Positions 36,488-48,039 of a stretch of 64,000 nt of DNA are shown in pieces (position 1 is the stretch's first letter; each line of letters opens with the position of its first letter). A program made the position numbers and the translations under genes. Source of the DNA: Cryptomeria japonica (lineage: Eukaryota; Streptophyta; Pinopsida; Cupressales; Cupressaceae); assembly GCF_030272615.1 (NCBI RefSeq), contig NC_081413.1:721014367-721078366 (forward strand), given 5' to 3'. Below the pieces are notes generated by a model. The model ran no database searches. It was given only the letters and a program-made list of their open reading frames with translations, and was not told the origin of the DNA.

Positions 36488-38305
36488 TGTCATGTCCCTC
36501 CTTGGTCCTTATATATATATATCCTAATAAAATAATAATTATTAATTAATATAATAATTACCAGCAAATTATTTATTACTTACATGAAACATAATTTATT
36601 ATTTATTAATAATCTTAAATTAATATAATATTATTATAAATTGATAATATTATTTATTTATTAATAATCTGCCTTTTGCACATTCAAATTACTCGATAGT
36701 AATAATCAGGCATAGCTATTAATATTAGCTATTAATTAAAGCTGCAGTTAATAAGAACCAAAAGCTCATTGATGTCAAAGAATTGACATCTACTTATAGC
36801 AGCAAATTTGAAGTAGATTACTATATCTGCTTGTAATATATAGAAGACTCAGCCTACAGTATATACAGGTCATATATATATATATATCTGAGTATATAAT
36901 ACATACACATCTTGATGAAGATATATTCTACAACACATATACACTTTGTATTCTGCGTACAGAATACTCATACACTTTGTTGAAGACGCAGATACATATT
37001 CTGAGCACACAGTATATGAATATAATCTGCGATGTATATATAAATACAGTCCAAGCATTACACACTGATGCTTGTGGTAACCCAGACATAGATATATGGT
37101 TCTATGTGACAGCTACATAGTAAATAATTAATACGCAGTTCACAAAGTTATTCACAACAGCAAATTAAATGACAGTCGACTATATGAATAAATGGCCATA
37201 ATACACAAGCGATATGTCAAAAGTAGTGGTTCTTCTCTATACGGGAAAATAAGTAGCAGATCATGAACATCGTATTTATAATATGGAAAGATTAGTCAAC
37301 GGATATTTTGGAGAGGACCAAGTCATTCCCTAGAGGGTGGGAATTCACGAATTTGTTTAGCATTAACAAATCAATATAATCAAGGCTGATTCCTTAGTAG
37401 TAATCAATTCACTTGGGTAAGGTGCGTCTCTTATAAAAGGATGCGTCTTTCTACATAGACACCAAGATATAAATAACATTTGAAGATCGTAGGGAGAACA
37501 TATTGGGGAAGGAATATGGGCAACGATGGAATAGATTGGGAATTATCATATCTAGTATGTGCTCATAAAAGGAGGTCAGATTACATCCCTGTTGATCACC
37601 ATCAATTAAATCAGACTAGAATTGTTATTAAGTTACATGCAGTAACATACTTGTCCTGAGGGGTATGTATAGAGAATGAATTTTAAAGTAGGCTTAATAT
37701 ATGCAGCCCGATAATGTCTGTATGCAGAATATAATAATAATACTAACATAGATTGCAATATGTATAATACTAATATTTAAAATCATAACAATGGCAGACC
37801 AGATCTGTTATGCGTCAAATCTGTCTGCCTTTCTCCAGCCACACTATCTATTAATAACCAATATTTTTAACCAGTGGTAGTATCAATAATTTATAGAGAA
37901 AGTACATAAATTATTGGTAATATTATTTAATTCATTTATTTATTTATATATATATATATTCCAATCAGAATAAGGAATAATATAAGGGTTATAAATATAG
38001 ATATTGTTATGATATTACTATAATGATTATAATTAATATAATATCTTTTAGAAACTGTTCTGCAGTAACAAATAATAATTCATATAATTAAATATGTAAA
38101 TGACTTATAAATGAATCAGAATAAGATTAATTATCTAGTATGGTAAATTAGCAAGTATTTGATAGACTAAAGAAAGACAGGATATCACAGATTTGTTTCA
38201 TGTTAAGATAGACTTGACTCTTAATCAAGTTAGTTTAAGTCATAAGTACTTTGAAATAGATTAATTATGATTAAAATAGACCAAACCCTAGTAGGGGACA
38301 TTACA
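36488..38305. mobile_element. Solo LTR C (1,818 bp, TSD AGACC)
   Basis: The ends are TGTCATGTCCCTCC and AGTAGGGGACATTACA, with perfect TSDs AGACC at 36483-36487 and 38306-38310. The interior is extremely AT-rich (ATATAT runs, TTAATTAAT) with no frame. It lies in LTR E, 28 bp past the TSD of F. Confidence 0.92.
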
Positions 38306-39229
38306 AGACCGAACAATCTGACACCAGCTCAGTGCAATCTTCTAAGGGATTTCTTCGAATATGTTCAAATCGTTACACCATCAGACATTGATCACCATTC
38401 AAGTTAATGCATGAACAATAGACATAACAATTCGAGATTAAGTTCATTCAACGTCAGTTGACCACACAAGGCGCCCTTACAATCAGTAAGAGGCCAGTGG
38501 TTTGGACTAGGCGGATTCCACGCGAGTGCATTCAGTAACTTCCTTCATTTAATCTAATCATTTACCATCTAACATGAAGATTCAACAAGATACCATGCAT
38601 ATTGCAAAGAAACAACACACTTCACCATAACTTCAATGAAAATGGAGTTCATTTACAATCAAGACAACAATTTCTTGCCTTCTCTTCCTAATCTACTCTA
38701 ATTGCTATTTATTCTCTATTGATCACTAGCTATTCTAACCTTTTTTTACTAACTATTCACTATTAACCCACTATTAACCTTTACAAATGAAAAGTCAAAG
38801 CTTTATATAGAGAGCTCTTTACATTTCAATGGCTCCGATTGATTTACAACCAATGGCTAGGATTTCAAGATGAAAACCTTAATTAGGGTTTGTTACAACA
38901 AACTTCCCTTAGCCAATGAGAAAATTACATTCAATGTTTGTGAACCAATAGGAAACCGGGGTAGGTACATCAGAGTTTGTGCCTTCATGTATAAGCGTGG
39001 TTCACTGAATCTGGACATGCTAATGTGGAGCCATCTGACTGGAGGAATAGTGACTGGGATGCCACCTTGTCTGGCACTTGCTTAATCAAGGAACGTCGTA
39101 TCTCCTTTGATACTTAATGTGGTGATGATGAGAAGCTAACTTTGATTAACTCTTCTGAAACTATCTGCTTCTTCAACGTTCCCTTGCACTGACCTTGGTT
39201 GATACTCCTCCTTCCTTGATGTACTTGAT

Positions 39230-39560
39230 GAATGGTGTACCTTTCCTTGGCTCTCCTATGCTCGATGAGGCCTCTTCACAGTCAAGTCACTCCTCCTCTA
39301 GTAGCTCATATCGCCTTGAAATGTTTGTAAGATCCTTCTTCTGATATTTTGTGATTTCTCCATGTGGTAGAATGAGGTCTTTGAGGATGGTTAGCTCCAT
39401 TGCTTGCAACTCCTTGAACACTTGAAGTCCTTCAACTTGGAAGCACTTTGAGTCCTCTCACGCATTTGAAGTGTCCTTGATGATGATGAAACTTGAAGAG
39501 GTCGCCCTTGTCCTAGCCTGATCTCTCTCCAGCTTGATTTTATTAATCTGCAAAACAAAC
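39230..39560 (-). other. Region of LTR E matching the splice-acceptor block of F
   Basis: On minus, TTTTGTTTGTTTTGCAG near 39547-39563 corresponds to the TTTGTTTTGCAG of F. What follows (ATTAATAAAATCAAGCTGG and on) is related only in part and has no long frame. Confidence 0.45.
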
Positions 39561-39646
39561 AAAAGATGACTAAGTATACATAATATATTCATTCTAACAT
39601 AGCATTTCTTACCTTAAATCATCAACAAGAAGGCATTAGGATCAAT

Positions 39647-39805
39647 TTCGCTTTGGGCCGTCTCCAAGGACAGGCCCTATAATAAAATTCACTCTGGACC
39701 CTCTGGAAGGACAGGCCCTATAATGAAATTCGCTCTGGACCCTCTGGAAGGACAAGCCCTATAATGAAATTCGCTCTAGACCCTCTGAGAGGTACAAGAG
39801 CAAAT
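39647..39805 (+). repeat. 41-bp tandem repeats at the array edge of LTR E
   Basis: AAATTCGCTCTGGACCCTCT followed by GGAAGGACAGGCCCTATAAT repeats with a 41-bp step (starts at 39685, 39726, 39767, with weaker units either side). It is a shortened derivative of the hairpin unit in which the second arm is lost. Confidence 0.85.
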
Positions 39806-39969
39806 TTAGCAATTTCACTTAATTCCTTAATCATAACTCATTCTTCAAGGAATTAGACTTCATAATTGCGCTCCTTCTAGGTGTAGACAAGTCATTTGCT
39901 CGCAAAAATTGCTTAGGAACGGGGTCATTCAAGTGCTAAGGCAAGGTACAAGGTCCATTGAAGAAGTTT

Positions 39970-41560
39970 TGTGGTGTCCCCATCTAAACCTGATAATGCT
40001 GCTCTAAAATAGGATTTAATAGTAAATAATAATGCAATTAAAATATAAAACTATATATATATAACCAAATAAATGAATAGAATGAACTAAATAAAATCTT
40101 AATAATAATAAACAAGATTTAATATATAATTTATATTTATTAAATAATAAATATTAATATTAATTTCATATTTATCAAATAATAATATAAATTTTACAAT
40201 ATTATATTACTGACAAAATAACAAAGTAATCAGAAAACGGATATAATAATAAAAAAATTCAGAAAAACAACTATTCAATAAAAACAATATATAATAGAAA
40301 GCAATAAATAAAGTTAATTATTAAATTAAAGATACTACTGGTGTCAGAGATTGTCCCCTCACAATAGACCAATCTGTATAATTCTTGGAGTGAAAAAATT
40401 AAGGGGGGGAATAACTCTCTTTTAGGAAATTTGGATGCCTCATCTGAAGCAGTGCCTATGGCACGTATCATCTACTTATGGCCACGAGACATAACATCTG
40501 TATTAATATTAATAATTCATTGAGATTACTTGGCAGAGACAATTCACCTGAGACATATATGTAGAGCCACGATTGTAAGGAGGTAGAGAGAAGTGCCGTC
40601 TTTAATTGGAGACTTCCTTAATTGGCAATCGAATTCATTAATAAGTTATCAGACTTTCTTATTAACCACCGAACCATTTATTTAGAACATAAATCATTAT
40701 TAATAGGACAACGATTTAGAATAGTTAATGTTGAATGGTGATTAAGATAAACAAACTGATTGCTATGAGAGGACGTGAATGGAAAGACACAATTATGAAG
40801 AGACACAACTATTAGGAGACAATCATTTCTCATCATACATAATGAAGATCGAACTCATTCCATCAAGGGGGGAGTAATTCTGAAAATATAATTCAGACAG
40901 AAAATATCTGACTGACGCAATGTGAGAAATATGTGTGGTGTATAGAAGTAAAAACTATATATATAAATATATATGTATATATTTTAGAGTGTGTAGTATG
41001 CAGATGTGGTATGAATAATAATGTGAAGAATGTGGTACGTGTGGTGTGCATACATTTAAAGCAGATATATCAGAGGTCTCACACGGAGAAAGGAAATTAA
41101 TTTAGACATAAGGGTGTTGTGTGTGGAATTTAAAAAGAAAGACAAATCGAAGGAATACACCAAGTGTGATATGTAATTGCTGAAGAAAATAATTTAGAAG
41201 GAGAAAGTATATGCTTAGAAAAGAATTTATATCAGATACATATGAAAAGTTCTGAATGTTCAGGATTTAGCAGATTTATTTAGACTCTGAGCATCATTAT
41301 GAATATATTATCAGACCGGTGAAGAAGGATTCCATGCAGAGATAAAACAGACCTTGGGCACAACAATCTCGGGGAAGTTATTAAGTGAACCAAGATAAGT
41401 CTGTCTTCCGAGCTATTTTTTGAATTTTGAGTTAAATATTATAATAAAATGTTTCTAGTTTGACAGAATTATATTCAGAAATATATTACAACTCTCAATT
41501 TAAGTTGAAATTGTTGTCTCGGGACTGAGTTATTGTAAATCCCAGAAGGGGGACATTACA
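39970..41560. mobile_element. Solo LTR D (1,591 bp, TSD AGTTT)
   Basis: The ends are TGTGGTGTCCCC and AGGGGGACATTACA, with perfect TSDs AGTTT at 39965-39969 and 41561-41565. AT-rich, no frame. Removing it rejoins AGTTT to GCTCAGGACCTTTGG, a hairpin unit of LTR E: the insertion cut into the array. Confidence 0.92.
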
Positions 41561-42730
41561 AGTTTGCTCAGGACCTTTGGAAGGGTCAGGAGCGAATTTC
41601 TTCCTTTAGGTTGAATTCTTCCTTCTTCTTACTTCAATTTGCATTGATCTTCATCTTTCAATCCCTCTCTCATGAAGACATCATTTATTTGACCCCCAGG
41701 AAGGCCTAGAAGAGATCTTGCTTGGATACCTTTGGAAGGTACATATCCTCAAGAGGAATTCGCTCTGGACCCTTTGGAAGGGTCAAGAGCGAAATTTGGC
41801 ATTTTGCTCAATTTTCCTTCATAGAACTTCATTTACCATTTTTCTCTCATCAAAAAAAAGTCTTTTGCCCTCAAAAATGCTTAGGAATAGGTTAGCTCCA
41901 AGGTTTGAGCAAGGTACAAGACCTCTAAGAAAATTTCGCTCTGGACCCTTTGGAAGGGTCAGGAGCTTAAGTGAAATTCGCTATGGACCCTTTGAGAGGG
42001 TCAGGAGCGAAATTTGCTCCTTTAGACTCAAATCCTTCACTTTCTCATCATTTTCTTTACTTCAATTGTTTCCAAGGCATGATAACGTCCTAGTTGAGGT
42101 TCCAAGGCATGAAATTAGTCCATTTTGAAGCAAAAGGGAGGGTCTTAGGAAAATTCGCTTTGGACCCTTTGAGAGGGTCAGGAGCAATTTTTGTCTTTAG
42201 TCTCAAATTCATCATTTCCTTTGCTTCACATCACTTCTCAAGGCAAGTATACATCAATCTTCTCTCAACCATGCCTTAGGAACCAAGATTTCGACCCCAA
42301 ACAAGAAGCAAATAGAGGTTTAGGAAATTTCGCTCGAGACCCTTTGGAAGGGTCAGAAGCGAAATTCTTCCTTTGACACCATTCATCTTCCATTCATCAT
42401 TATTTTGCCTTTAACTTATCAAACCTCCTCTTATCATGATCAAGTCAACTCGCCATCGATTTAGCTTAAAACAAGGTCTTTTAGTGCATTAGGCAAAATA
42501 GGGAGTCCTAAGAATTTCGCTCTGGACCCTTTGAAAGGGTCAGGAGTGAAATTGGTAAATAGCTTAGGCATTGATAAAGTTTCCTCTTAGCTTTGCTTGT
42601 TCATGCTATTTTTGCTTCAAACCATCTTAGGAAAAGACCTTGAGGGCAATTTGCTTTAAAATTGGGAGGAAAGTACATGTTTATGAGAAATTCGCTCCTA
42701 TACCTTTGGAAGGGTCAGGAGCGAATTTGG
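41561..42730 (+). repeat. Hairpin array of LTR E
   Basis: About eight hairpins of the F type (GCTC.GGACCCTTTGG...AAGGGTC.GGAGC) have centres near 41580, 41775, 41955, 41993, 42170, 42348, 42533 and 42707. The third and fourth are nearly fused (38 bp apart); other spacings are about 175-195 bp. Some units have GAGAGGGTC in place of GGAAGGGTC. Confidence 0.9.
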
Positions 42731-43422
42731 TGTTCTACTCAAATTCCCCATGATTTATGGTCGAAATTTGCCCAAGGTCAGGTCTAAGTTCATTTCTCTT
42801 AAGTTGATGCTTTGAAGCAGGAGTTTAGCTTGATTGAAAGGCAAGAGGGGAAGTCTTGACAACACTCTGACTCAAACGACTCACATCTTCATTCACATCC
42901 TTGACTTGACTCAATGGCATAGGTCTCAAAAGGCAAGGCTAGACTTCTAGCATGATACAAAGACCTCCTCAAACTCAATCAAGACTCAACCCTAGAAACA
43001 AGACCCAAGCCTAACCAAGGGAAAGGTTTCAACAGAGACCCTGTCCTGGACCACCTACTGACCCACTTCAATTCAAGCAGACCCTGCTATCCTAATGATC
43101 TCTCTGGCAACTCCCTAATGCAAAGATTAATAGCTAAGACCAAAACGACTAAGCCAAGAAAACTAACCCTAGAAAGAAAAAGGCAGGGAGTCAACATTTG
43201 CAATGGGGCGATGTGTGAATACATCACAACAGGTAGGCATCATGAGACATGATGTCAAGTGCACATACCATAAAGATGGATATTTATGAGATATGGTGAA
43301 TATCATGTGACTTGATATTCTTGGTTATACCATATCTCCTGATATCTCAATAAGGTATCTCTCTTCCTACACGATTAATGGATCTATTGTGTTATGCTAT
43401 TGGATAGATTTTATCCTCCCTA

Positions 43423-43435
43423 GCCAAGAGGGAGT
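43423..43435 (+). promoter_or_regulatory. Polypurine tract of copia B
   Basis: CCAAGAGGGAG runs directly into the 3' LTR start TGTTAATGATGATAGC. Confidence 0.85.
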
Positions 43436-44176
43436 GTTAATGATGATAGCTTCAGTCAGATAAATATGACCATGAATGAGACTTACATCATTGGAGTGAT
43501 TTATATATGTATACCAATATACATAATAATAATATTTGAGTTTATTATTATTATATATATTAATATACATACATTAATAATCATGTCATGAATAAACTAA
43601 ATTCGACTGAATGATCAAACGGCTGATCATACATCGATCATCATCTTCCAAGTATAAATCTGTGTTCACCAATCTGCATTGAATATCGTGCATGATTCTA
43701 AACCCTATCGATAGTGTGTATTGACTACTTTCATCGATTTACCATAATCGATAATGAATCGGTTTTGTAAATGAATCGGTTTTGTGTTAATGGATTATAA
43801 ACTACCGATTATGAATCGGTATGATGTTTGTAATAATTAATTAATAGACATATCTATGGAGAGACATGTCTCCACACATGTGGAGACATGTCTATCCATC
43901 GATGTGTCTTCTCACCCATATATATAATCCACGAATAGATTGGTGAAAGATGTTACAGCAATCGATAAGTACATGCCTTTGAAGATCGGTCCATTCTTCA
44001 CACTCAGCAATAGAATCATACTTGGCGAATTAACTTACTGTGTGCATTTATTATTTCCTCCTTACACTTGCAACAACCTGCAAGATTCATAGGTTAGTAA
44101 GAGAATCATTTGTGAAACATAAAAAGTAAAAGTTACCTCTAATTCTATCTACTAAGAAATCTAATCTACATCAACA
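43436..44176 (+). repeat. 3' LTR of copia B (741 bp)
   Basis: Near-identical to 24718-25569 apart from about 110 bp missing in the ATCGATAATG cluster (near 43750), probably lost between direct repeats. It ends CATCAACA before TSD GAGAA. Confidence 0.93.
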
Positions 44177-44731
44177 GAGAACGTCTATTCTTCAGTGCGT
44201 GGTAATGGTGAGACTATGAAAGATCAGTTGAATTGTTGCAGCTGTGGTTGGCTTCATTCAGAAGTCAAATTGGTGATTATTGCAGACAGATCTGACTTCT
44301 TTAGGCAGATTGGTGGTAGGAATTAATTCTTGTTGTTGCTGTTTCTTTGTGAGTTGGGTGTTTCTTTCCCAAGACTCACAATTTGCTCATTTTGGCGCCA
44401 TCTTTCATGTTGTTTGGGCCTCTAGTTCTTAATAAGAGCAATTCTGAATTGTTTCCTGAATAAAAAAATCAGAACTTTGTAAGTCGCTGATTGAATCTTT
44501 ATTTTCAATAGATTGGCTAAGTATCTACGGGTATGCTTCTAAATTCTCCAATTTATTGTTTCAGCTGATTAATTTCATGTATTCTTTCAATATGTGTTGA
44601 AAATTAAAGAAACCCTTTCTGCAACTTTTGTCTGTTTCAGAAAGACCATCTCTAATAATTAAAAAAACACAAAAGAATAATAAATTACAGCAGGTTGAAG
44701 AATCGAACCAGCAAGGGTTCACCAAATTACA

Positions 44732-46045
44732 AGATAAACACAAACTACCAACAGAAAACAAGCAAAAACATAACAGCTAAAGAGAGAGTAAAAGAAAATC
44801 CTACTACAACTTCTCGAGAGTTTTGTCTGCTTCCAGCTCTTGTGAAGATTGATCAGACACAGCAGCTCTTTCTCTTCATCTTCAAATGATTTTTTCATAC
44901 AACCACGAGTTTGAGAACTCGGTCCCTTCTCAGCCAAAGGATAAACCTGCTTACTTTTAATCATTTTCTCACCAACAATCTTCCCCCCGGAATTGGAAGC
45001 ACCCACAATGTTCTCTTTTTTGAGGTCCTTCAGCTTAGTCAAGATGCAGATCCCTTCAGAACTATTTTGGATTGTGGTTTGACTTATTATGACTACTCTT
45101 TCCGAGTTTAGATGGACATGTTGCATTTTGTCTTTTAGCCCCTTTATGCAAATCTCATTAGTCATTTTCCATCACATTGACATCTTTAGCCACATTTTCC
45201 AGAATAGAGATAATCTTCTAATCCCTTGCTTTGTTCTTGGAAGCCCCCTCATTTCCACCATTGGAATCAATCTTATTTTGTAGGGAACACAATTCAACAT
45301 TGATTTTATTGATTTCCAAAAAGAACCACTTTGAGAGCTTGAATTGGCCAACTACCCCCTCCCTAAAAAATCCCAAGAACATCAAAGATTTCCTCTTTGT
45401 TCACATGGAGGTAAGTAAAATCCTCTGAAAGGTCATGATAAGAAGGACCTTGTTCTTCTTTGCCTATTTCAAGCTTTGAATCAAGGTTTTTTCTAGAATC
45501 ATCCATTTTTTCTTTCCCTTTAGTTTTACCTTTCTCCATACCTTCCTCAGGCTTAGTCCTCTTCCCCCTCTCAGTAGTTGATTTCAAATTTTCCCGTGTT
45601 GGCATCACCACTATAGGAGCCACTCATCCAAGAAATATGAGCTCTTACTCTCATCTTCGTAGATTTCTTTTTCTTGGCTTTCTTTAGAATCCATAACCAT
45701 ATCAGAGTTATGGGTAACAAAAGGGGCATATTTTTTATAGGTCTCGGGAATTTTCTTGGTCTCAACAGAATTGGTAAGGGTTTTCATATATTCCAAAATT
45801 AGAAGAATGAGAACTTCATGCAAAATAGCAAGTTTTGCATTTTTCCTATGTTCTTTCAAGCCAAACTCAAGGGAAGCAAGAAGATAATAAGGAAAAGACA
45901 CAAGTTGTTTATGGTGGAAATGCTTCATAAGAATGTAGTGAAAACCATAAATTGTAGTGAACCTTCCATCTAGGGTAAAGTAACACATAATTACCTCTGC
46001 AATTTCTGCCCATATTGGTTTGATAGAAAGCCTATCATAGCCACT
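44732..46045 (-). pseudogene. Uncharacterised reading-frame remnant cut by element H
   Basis: Minus-strand frames at 45611-46066, 45363-45623 and 44719-45165 look like successive parts of one broken coding region. The first holds WAEIAEVIMCYFTLDGRFTT then HFHHKQLVSFPYYLLASLEF and ILHEVLILLI; the second is Lys/Glu-rich (KGKTKGKEKMDDS); the third is a Lys/Ser-rich tail. The style resembles uncharacterised ORFs I associate with large plant LTR elements, but I cannot assign a family. Element H begins at 46046 within this coding stretch, so the upstream part should lie beyond H's right end; I could not find it. Confidence 0.5.
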
Positions 46046-46489
46046 TGTTGTGACCTTTTCAGACATCGCCCCATTGCAAATGGGGACCCCCTCTTCCTGC
46101 TTTCCGTGTTGGTTAGTTTAGGGTTTTGGCAGCATGGTAGGCAATTTTGAGTTCCAGTGCCAGAGTCTCGAAACTTTGATCATGCCTAATTGTCATTAGG
46201 GTTTTGAAGTTTTGTATAGGATCAAATGTGTAAATGTTGAATGATTGTGATCCTAGAATTTTTTCTAAGTGTGAGCCTTTTGAGCGTAAACGTGTTTTGA
46301 ACATAGATGGAACACTCGGCGAGTTTCAAAAACTCGCCAAGTTTTTGAGCTCTGTGAGTTTTTACCACTTTAACTTGCAGCAAAAACTCGGCAAGTTTCT
46401 ATAAAAACTCGGCTAGACTAAAAAAAGAGGTCCAAACATGTCAAAAAATTATCTATTTTTGTTTTTTCAGATCAGTTTCATTCTCTTCA

Positions 46490-46665
46490 TCAGGATATAT
46501 ACATGAAATATAACATTTAAGTATACTTATACTTTAAGTTATATTTCATGTATATATTGGCAGTATGTTTGAGAGTGGTTTCAGATCTCTAGGAGTTATA
46601 ATGCAAATTCTACGTTTTAGAAGATCTTTTAATTTTTCAGACAGTCAAATTTCAGTAATCATTAT
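46490..46665 (+). repeat. Hairpin-bearing segment shared with LTR F
   Basis: The arms AAATATAACATTTAAGTATA and TATACTTTAAGTTATATTTC form a near-perfect inverted repeat. It is followed by TGTTTGAGAGTGGTTTC, AGGAGTTATA and AGTCAAATTTCAG. The same series is in LTR F at about 35885-36060. Confidence 0.8.
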
Positions 46666-46997
46666 GCTCCTATCAACATTCTCTCGCTCTCTCTATCTCA
46701 CTCACTTTATGTGCCTCGAATTTTAGACCTATCTATCTCCCTATCACTCTTCCTCTATTCCCCTCTCTACCACACTCCATCTCACTCTCTCCTCTCTCCC
46801 CCAAGATCTAGACCTATCTCTCTAACCCTCTTTTTCTCACCCTTAGACCCTAGCGAGGGGTGCTACTCTCAACCTAATTTTAATTTGCAGATGCTTGGTG
46901 GCAAAGTTGGGGTGGAAATACCCCAAATCTAAAAAAATTTGCCCTCAGAATCTTATGTCAACCTTGTAGTTCATCCAGTTGTGAGCGCAATTAGAGC

Positions 46998-47327
46998 TTG
47001 TTTGAAGCCATCGACACAAAGAAGAGAAGCAAGTTAGCTAAAAAACGCCTCAATGACCTTGTCATTGTGCAATATAATCTTCGATTGCGCGTAAGGAAGG
47101 TAGAGGAAGTAGCAGGTGGTCCACTTGACTTGGATGATATAGATCCTTACAATGATTGGACATCACAGGAGCAGTCTCCATTGTTTTCCGAGGATGACAT
47201 CACTGATTTGGAGAGGCGGGCTATGGAGGAGGAGGGGTGTGGATTTGGTTTCACACTGGATGATATTGAGGAGGAAGAGGATGAGGATGATAGTCATTGC
47301 CAGTGCCACAAGCAAGTGGAGACATAG
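46998..47327 (+). pseudogene. hAT transposase C-terminal fragment
   Basis: The frame reads KKRLNDLVIVQYNLRLRVRK then DLDDIDPYNDW and ends in a Glu/Asp-rich tail (DDIEEEEDEDD). This is the region just after the dimerisation domain in plant hAT-like (DUF659/Dimer_Tnp_hAT) proteins. The BED zinc finger and catalytic core are missing. A fragment with AIRACLKPSTQ-like wording just upstream suggests the deletion point lies near 46960. The stop at 47325 looks native. Confidence 0.75.
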
Positions 47328-48039
47328 CTTCATCCAGGATGGAGGATGAGTCAGCCATACCGAGCGAGGAGGCACAGTCACGCCCACTGTAGACTTCTAG
47401 GACTAGACCCTCTAGTTTTATCTCTCCCCTAGTTTTTGCTAGAGCTGGGAAGAGGAAGTTGCAATTGTAATTTGTAATGATGTATTTACTTTTGGTTTTA
47501 CAAAAGCTATTTACTATTTTGCTTCCAGGCTTCCAGCCATCAGCATTCCTCATGAGGATGCGATTTTGTAGACTCTTTGCATTTAAATATATCTAGAATC
47601 AGCTTGTTTCTTTTGTGTTATCATTTATTGACTCGTTGGATGCATCTTCTCATCAAATTTTGCAAAATAAATGCATTTTTTATTAAATTTAAGTGTGTTT
47701 TTAAGTTGTCGAGTTTTTTCGATTTTTTGCCGAGTTTTTTTCCCAGGGGCTTGGCAAGTCGAGTCGAGTTGCGAGTAGTCCAACTATGGTTTTGAATGTC
47801 CTCGTCGGTGATATTTAAGTGCCTTAGTGTTTTAAGGACCTTTAGGGGTTGTTTTCTCACTCCTAGGAGGTTATTCAAGTTGAATTTGCACTTTATCCCG
47901 ATAGGTTTCCTTTTGTTTCGCTCAAATTTTGGTAAATTTGCCTGTCTCGATGTGTTTTATTGAAAATGTTAGTGTCTAGATGATTTTGAATGGTTAAATT
48001 ATTAAAATCTTGATGAAAATCCATGTTTTAAGGGTCTAA

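Larger units (their letters stand above)
31430..43231 (-). mobile_element. Solo LTR E (TSD GGTAG), with three younger insertions
   Basis: On + it starts TGTTGATATGTTTTTCATGC and ends GAATACATCACAACA, with perfect TSDs GGTAG at 31425-31429 and 43232-43236. Subtracting F, C, D and their TSDs leaves about 3.7 kb. A TATA-like block on minus (about 38811-38824) and the family terminus CATCGCCCCATTGCAAATGG (read on minus near 43200) give minus orientation. No gag or pol is found, so it is a solo LTR. It carries its own hairpin array at 41563-42730. Confidence 0.93.
24718..44176 (+). mobile_element. Copia element B with nested insertions (TSD GAGAA)
   Basis: LTRs at 24718-25569 and 43436-44176 are flanked by perfect TSDs GAGAA (24713-24717 and 44177-44181). 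Order inside is primer-binding site, gag, protease, integrase, RT, RNase H, a 3' non-coding zone and a polypurine tract: a complete Ty1/copia element on +. LTR K interrupts it between gag and protease, and LTR E (itself invaded three times) interrupts the zone between pol and the 3' LTR. Removing K and one CAAGC copy restores continuity of the reading frame. Every pol domain has stop codons. Confidence 0.95.
24094..44726 (-). mobile_element. Solo LTR J, split by copia B
   Basis: The left piece (24094-24717) begins TGTGATGTCCCAATC, complement of the family end GGGACATCACA. The right piece (44182 to about 44726), read on minus, matches the start of LTR K (CTGCTGTAAT, then AGACAAAAGTTGCAGAA), so this is one LTR of about 1.17 kb in minus orientation. 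TTACA lies directly left (24089-24093) and again at 44727-44731; the right end is CACCA or CACCAAA, leaving two bases unexplained. Confidence 0.65.
46302..47788 (+). mobile_element. hAT DNA transposon remnant (TSD GTTTTGAA)
   Basis: Terminal inverted repeats CATAGATGGAACACTCGGCG and, on the other strand, CATAGTTGGACTACTCGCAA are flanked by perfect 8-bp TSDs GTTTTGAA at 46294-46301 and 47789-47796, the hAT signature. Subterminal AACTCG(G/C)CAAG and CGAGTTTTT motifs cluster at both ends, as is usual for transposase binding. At 1.49 kb it has lost most of its transposase and could move only with help from another element. It sits in element H. Confidence 0.93.

Noticed and set aside
47163-47553. 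Minus-strand frames antisense to the hAT fragment
   Set aside because: Shadows of the + strand transposase fragment, which has recognisable wording.
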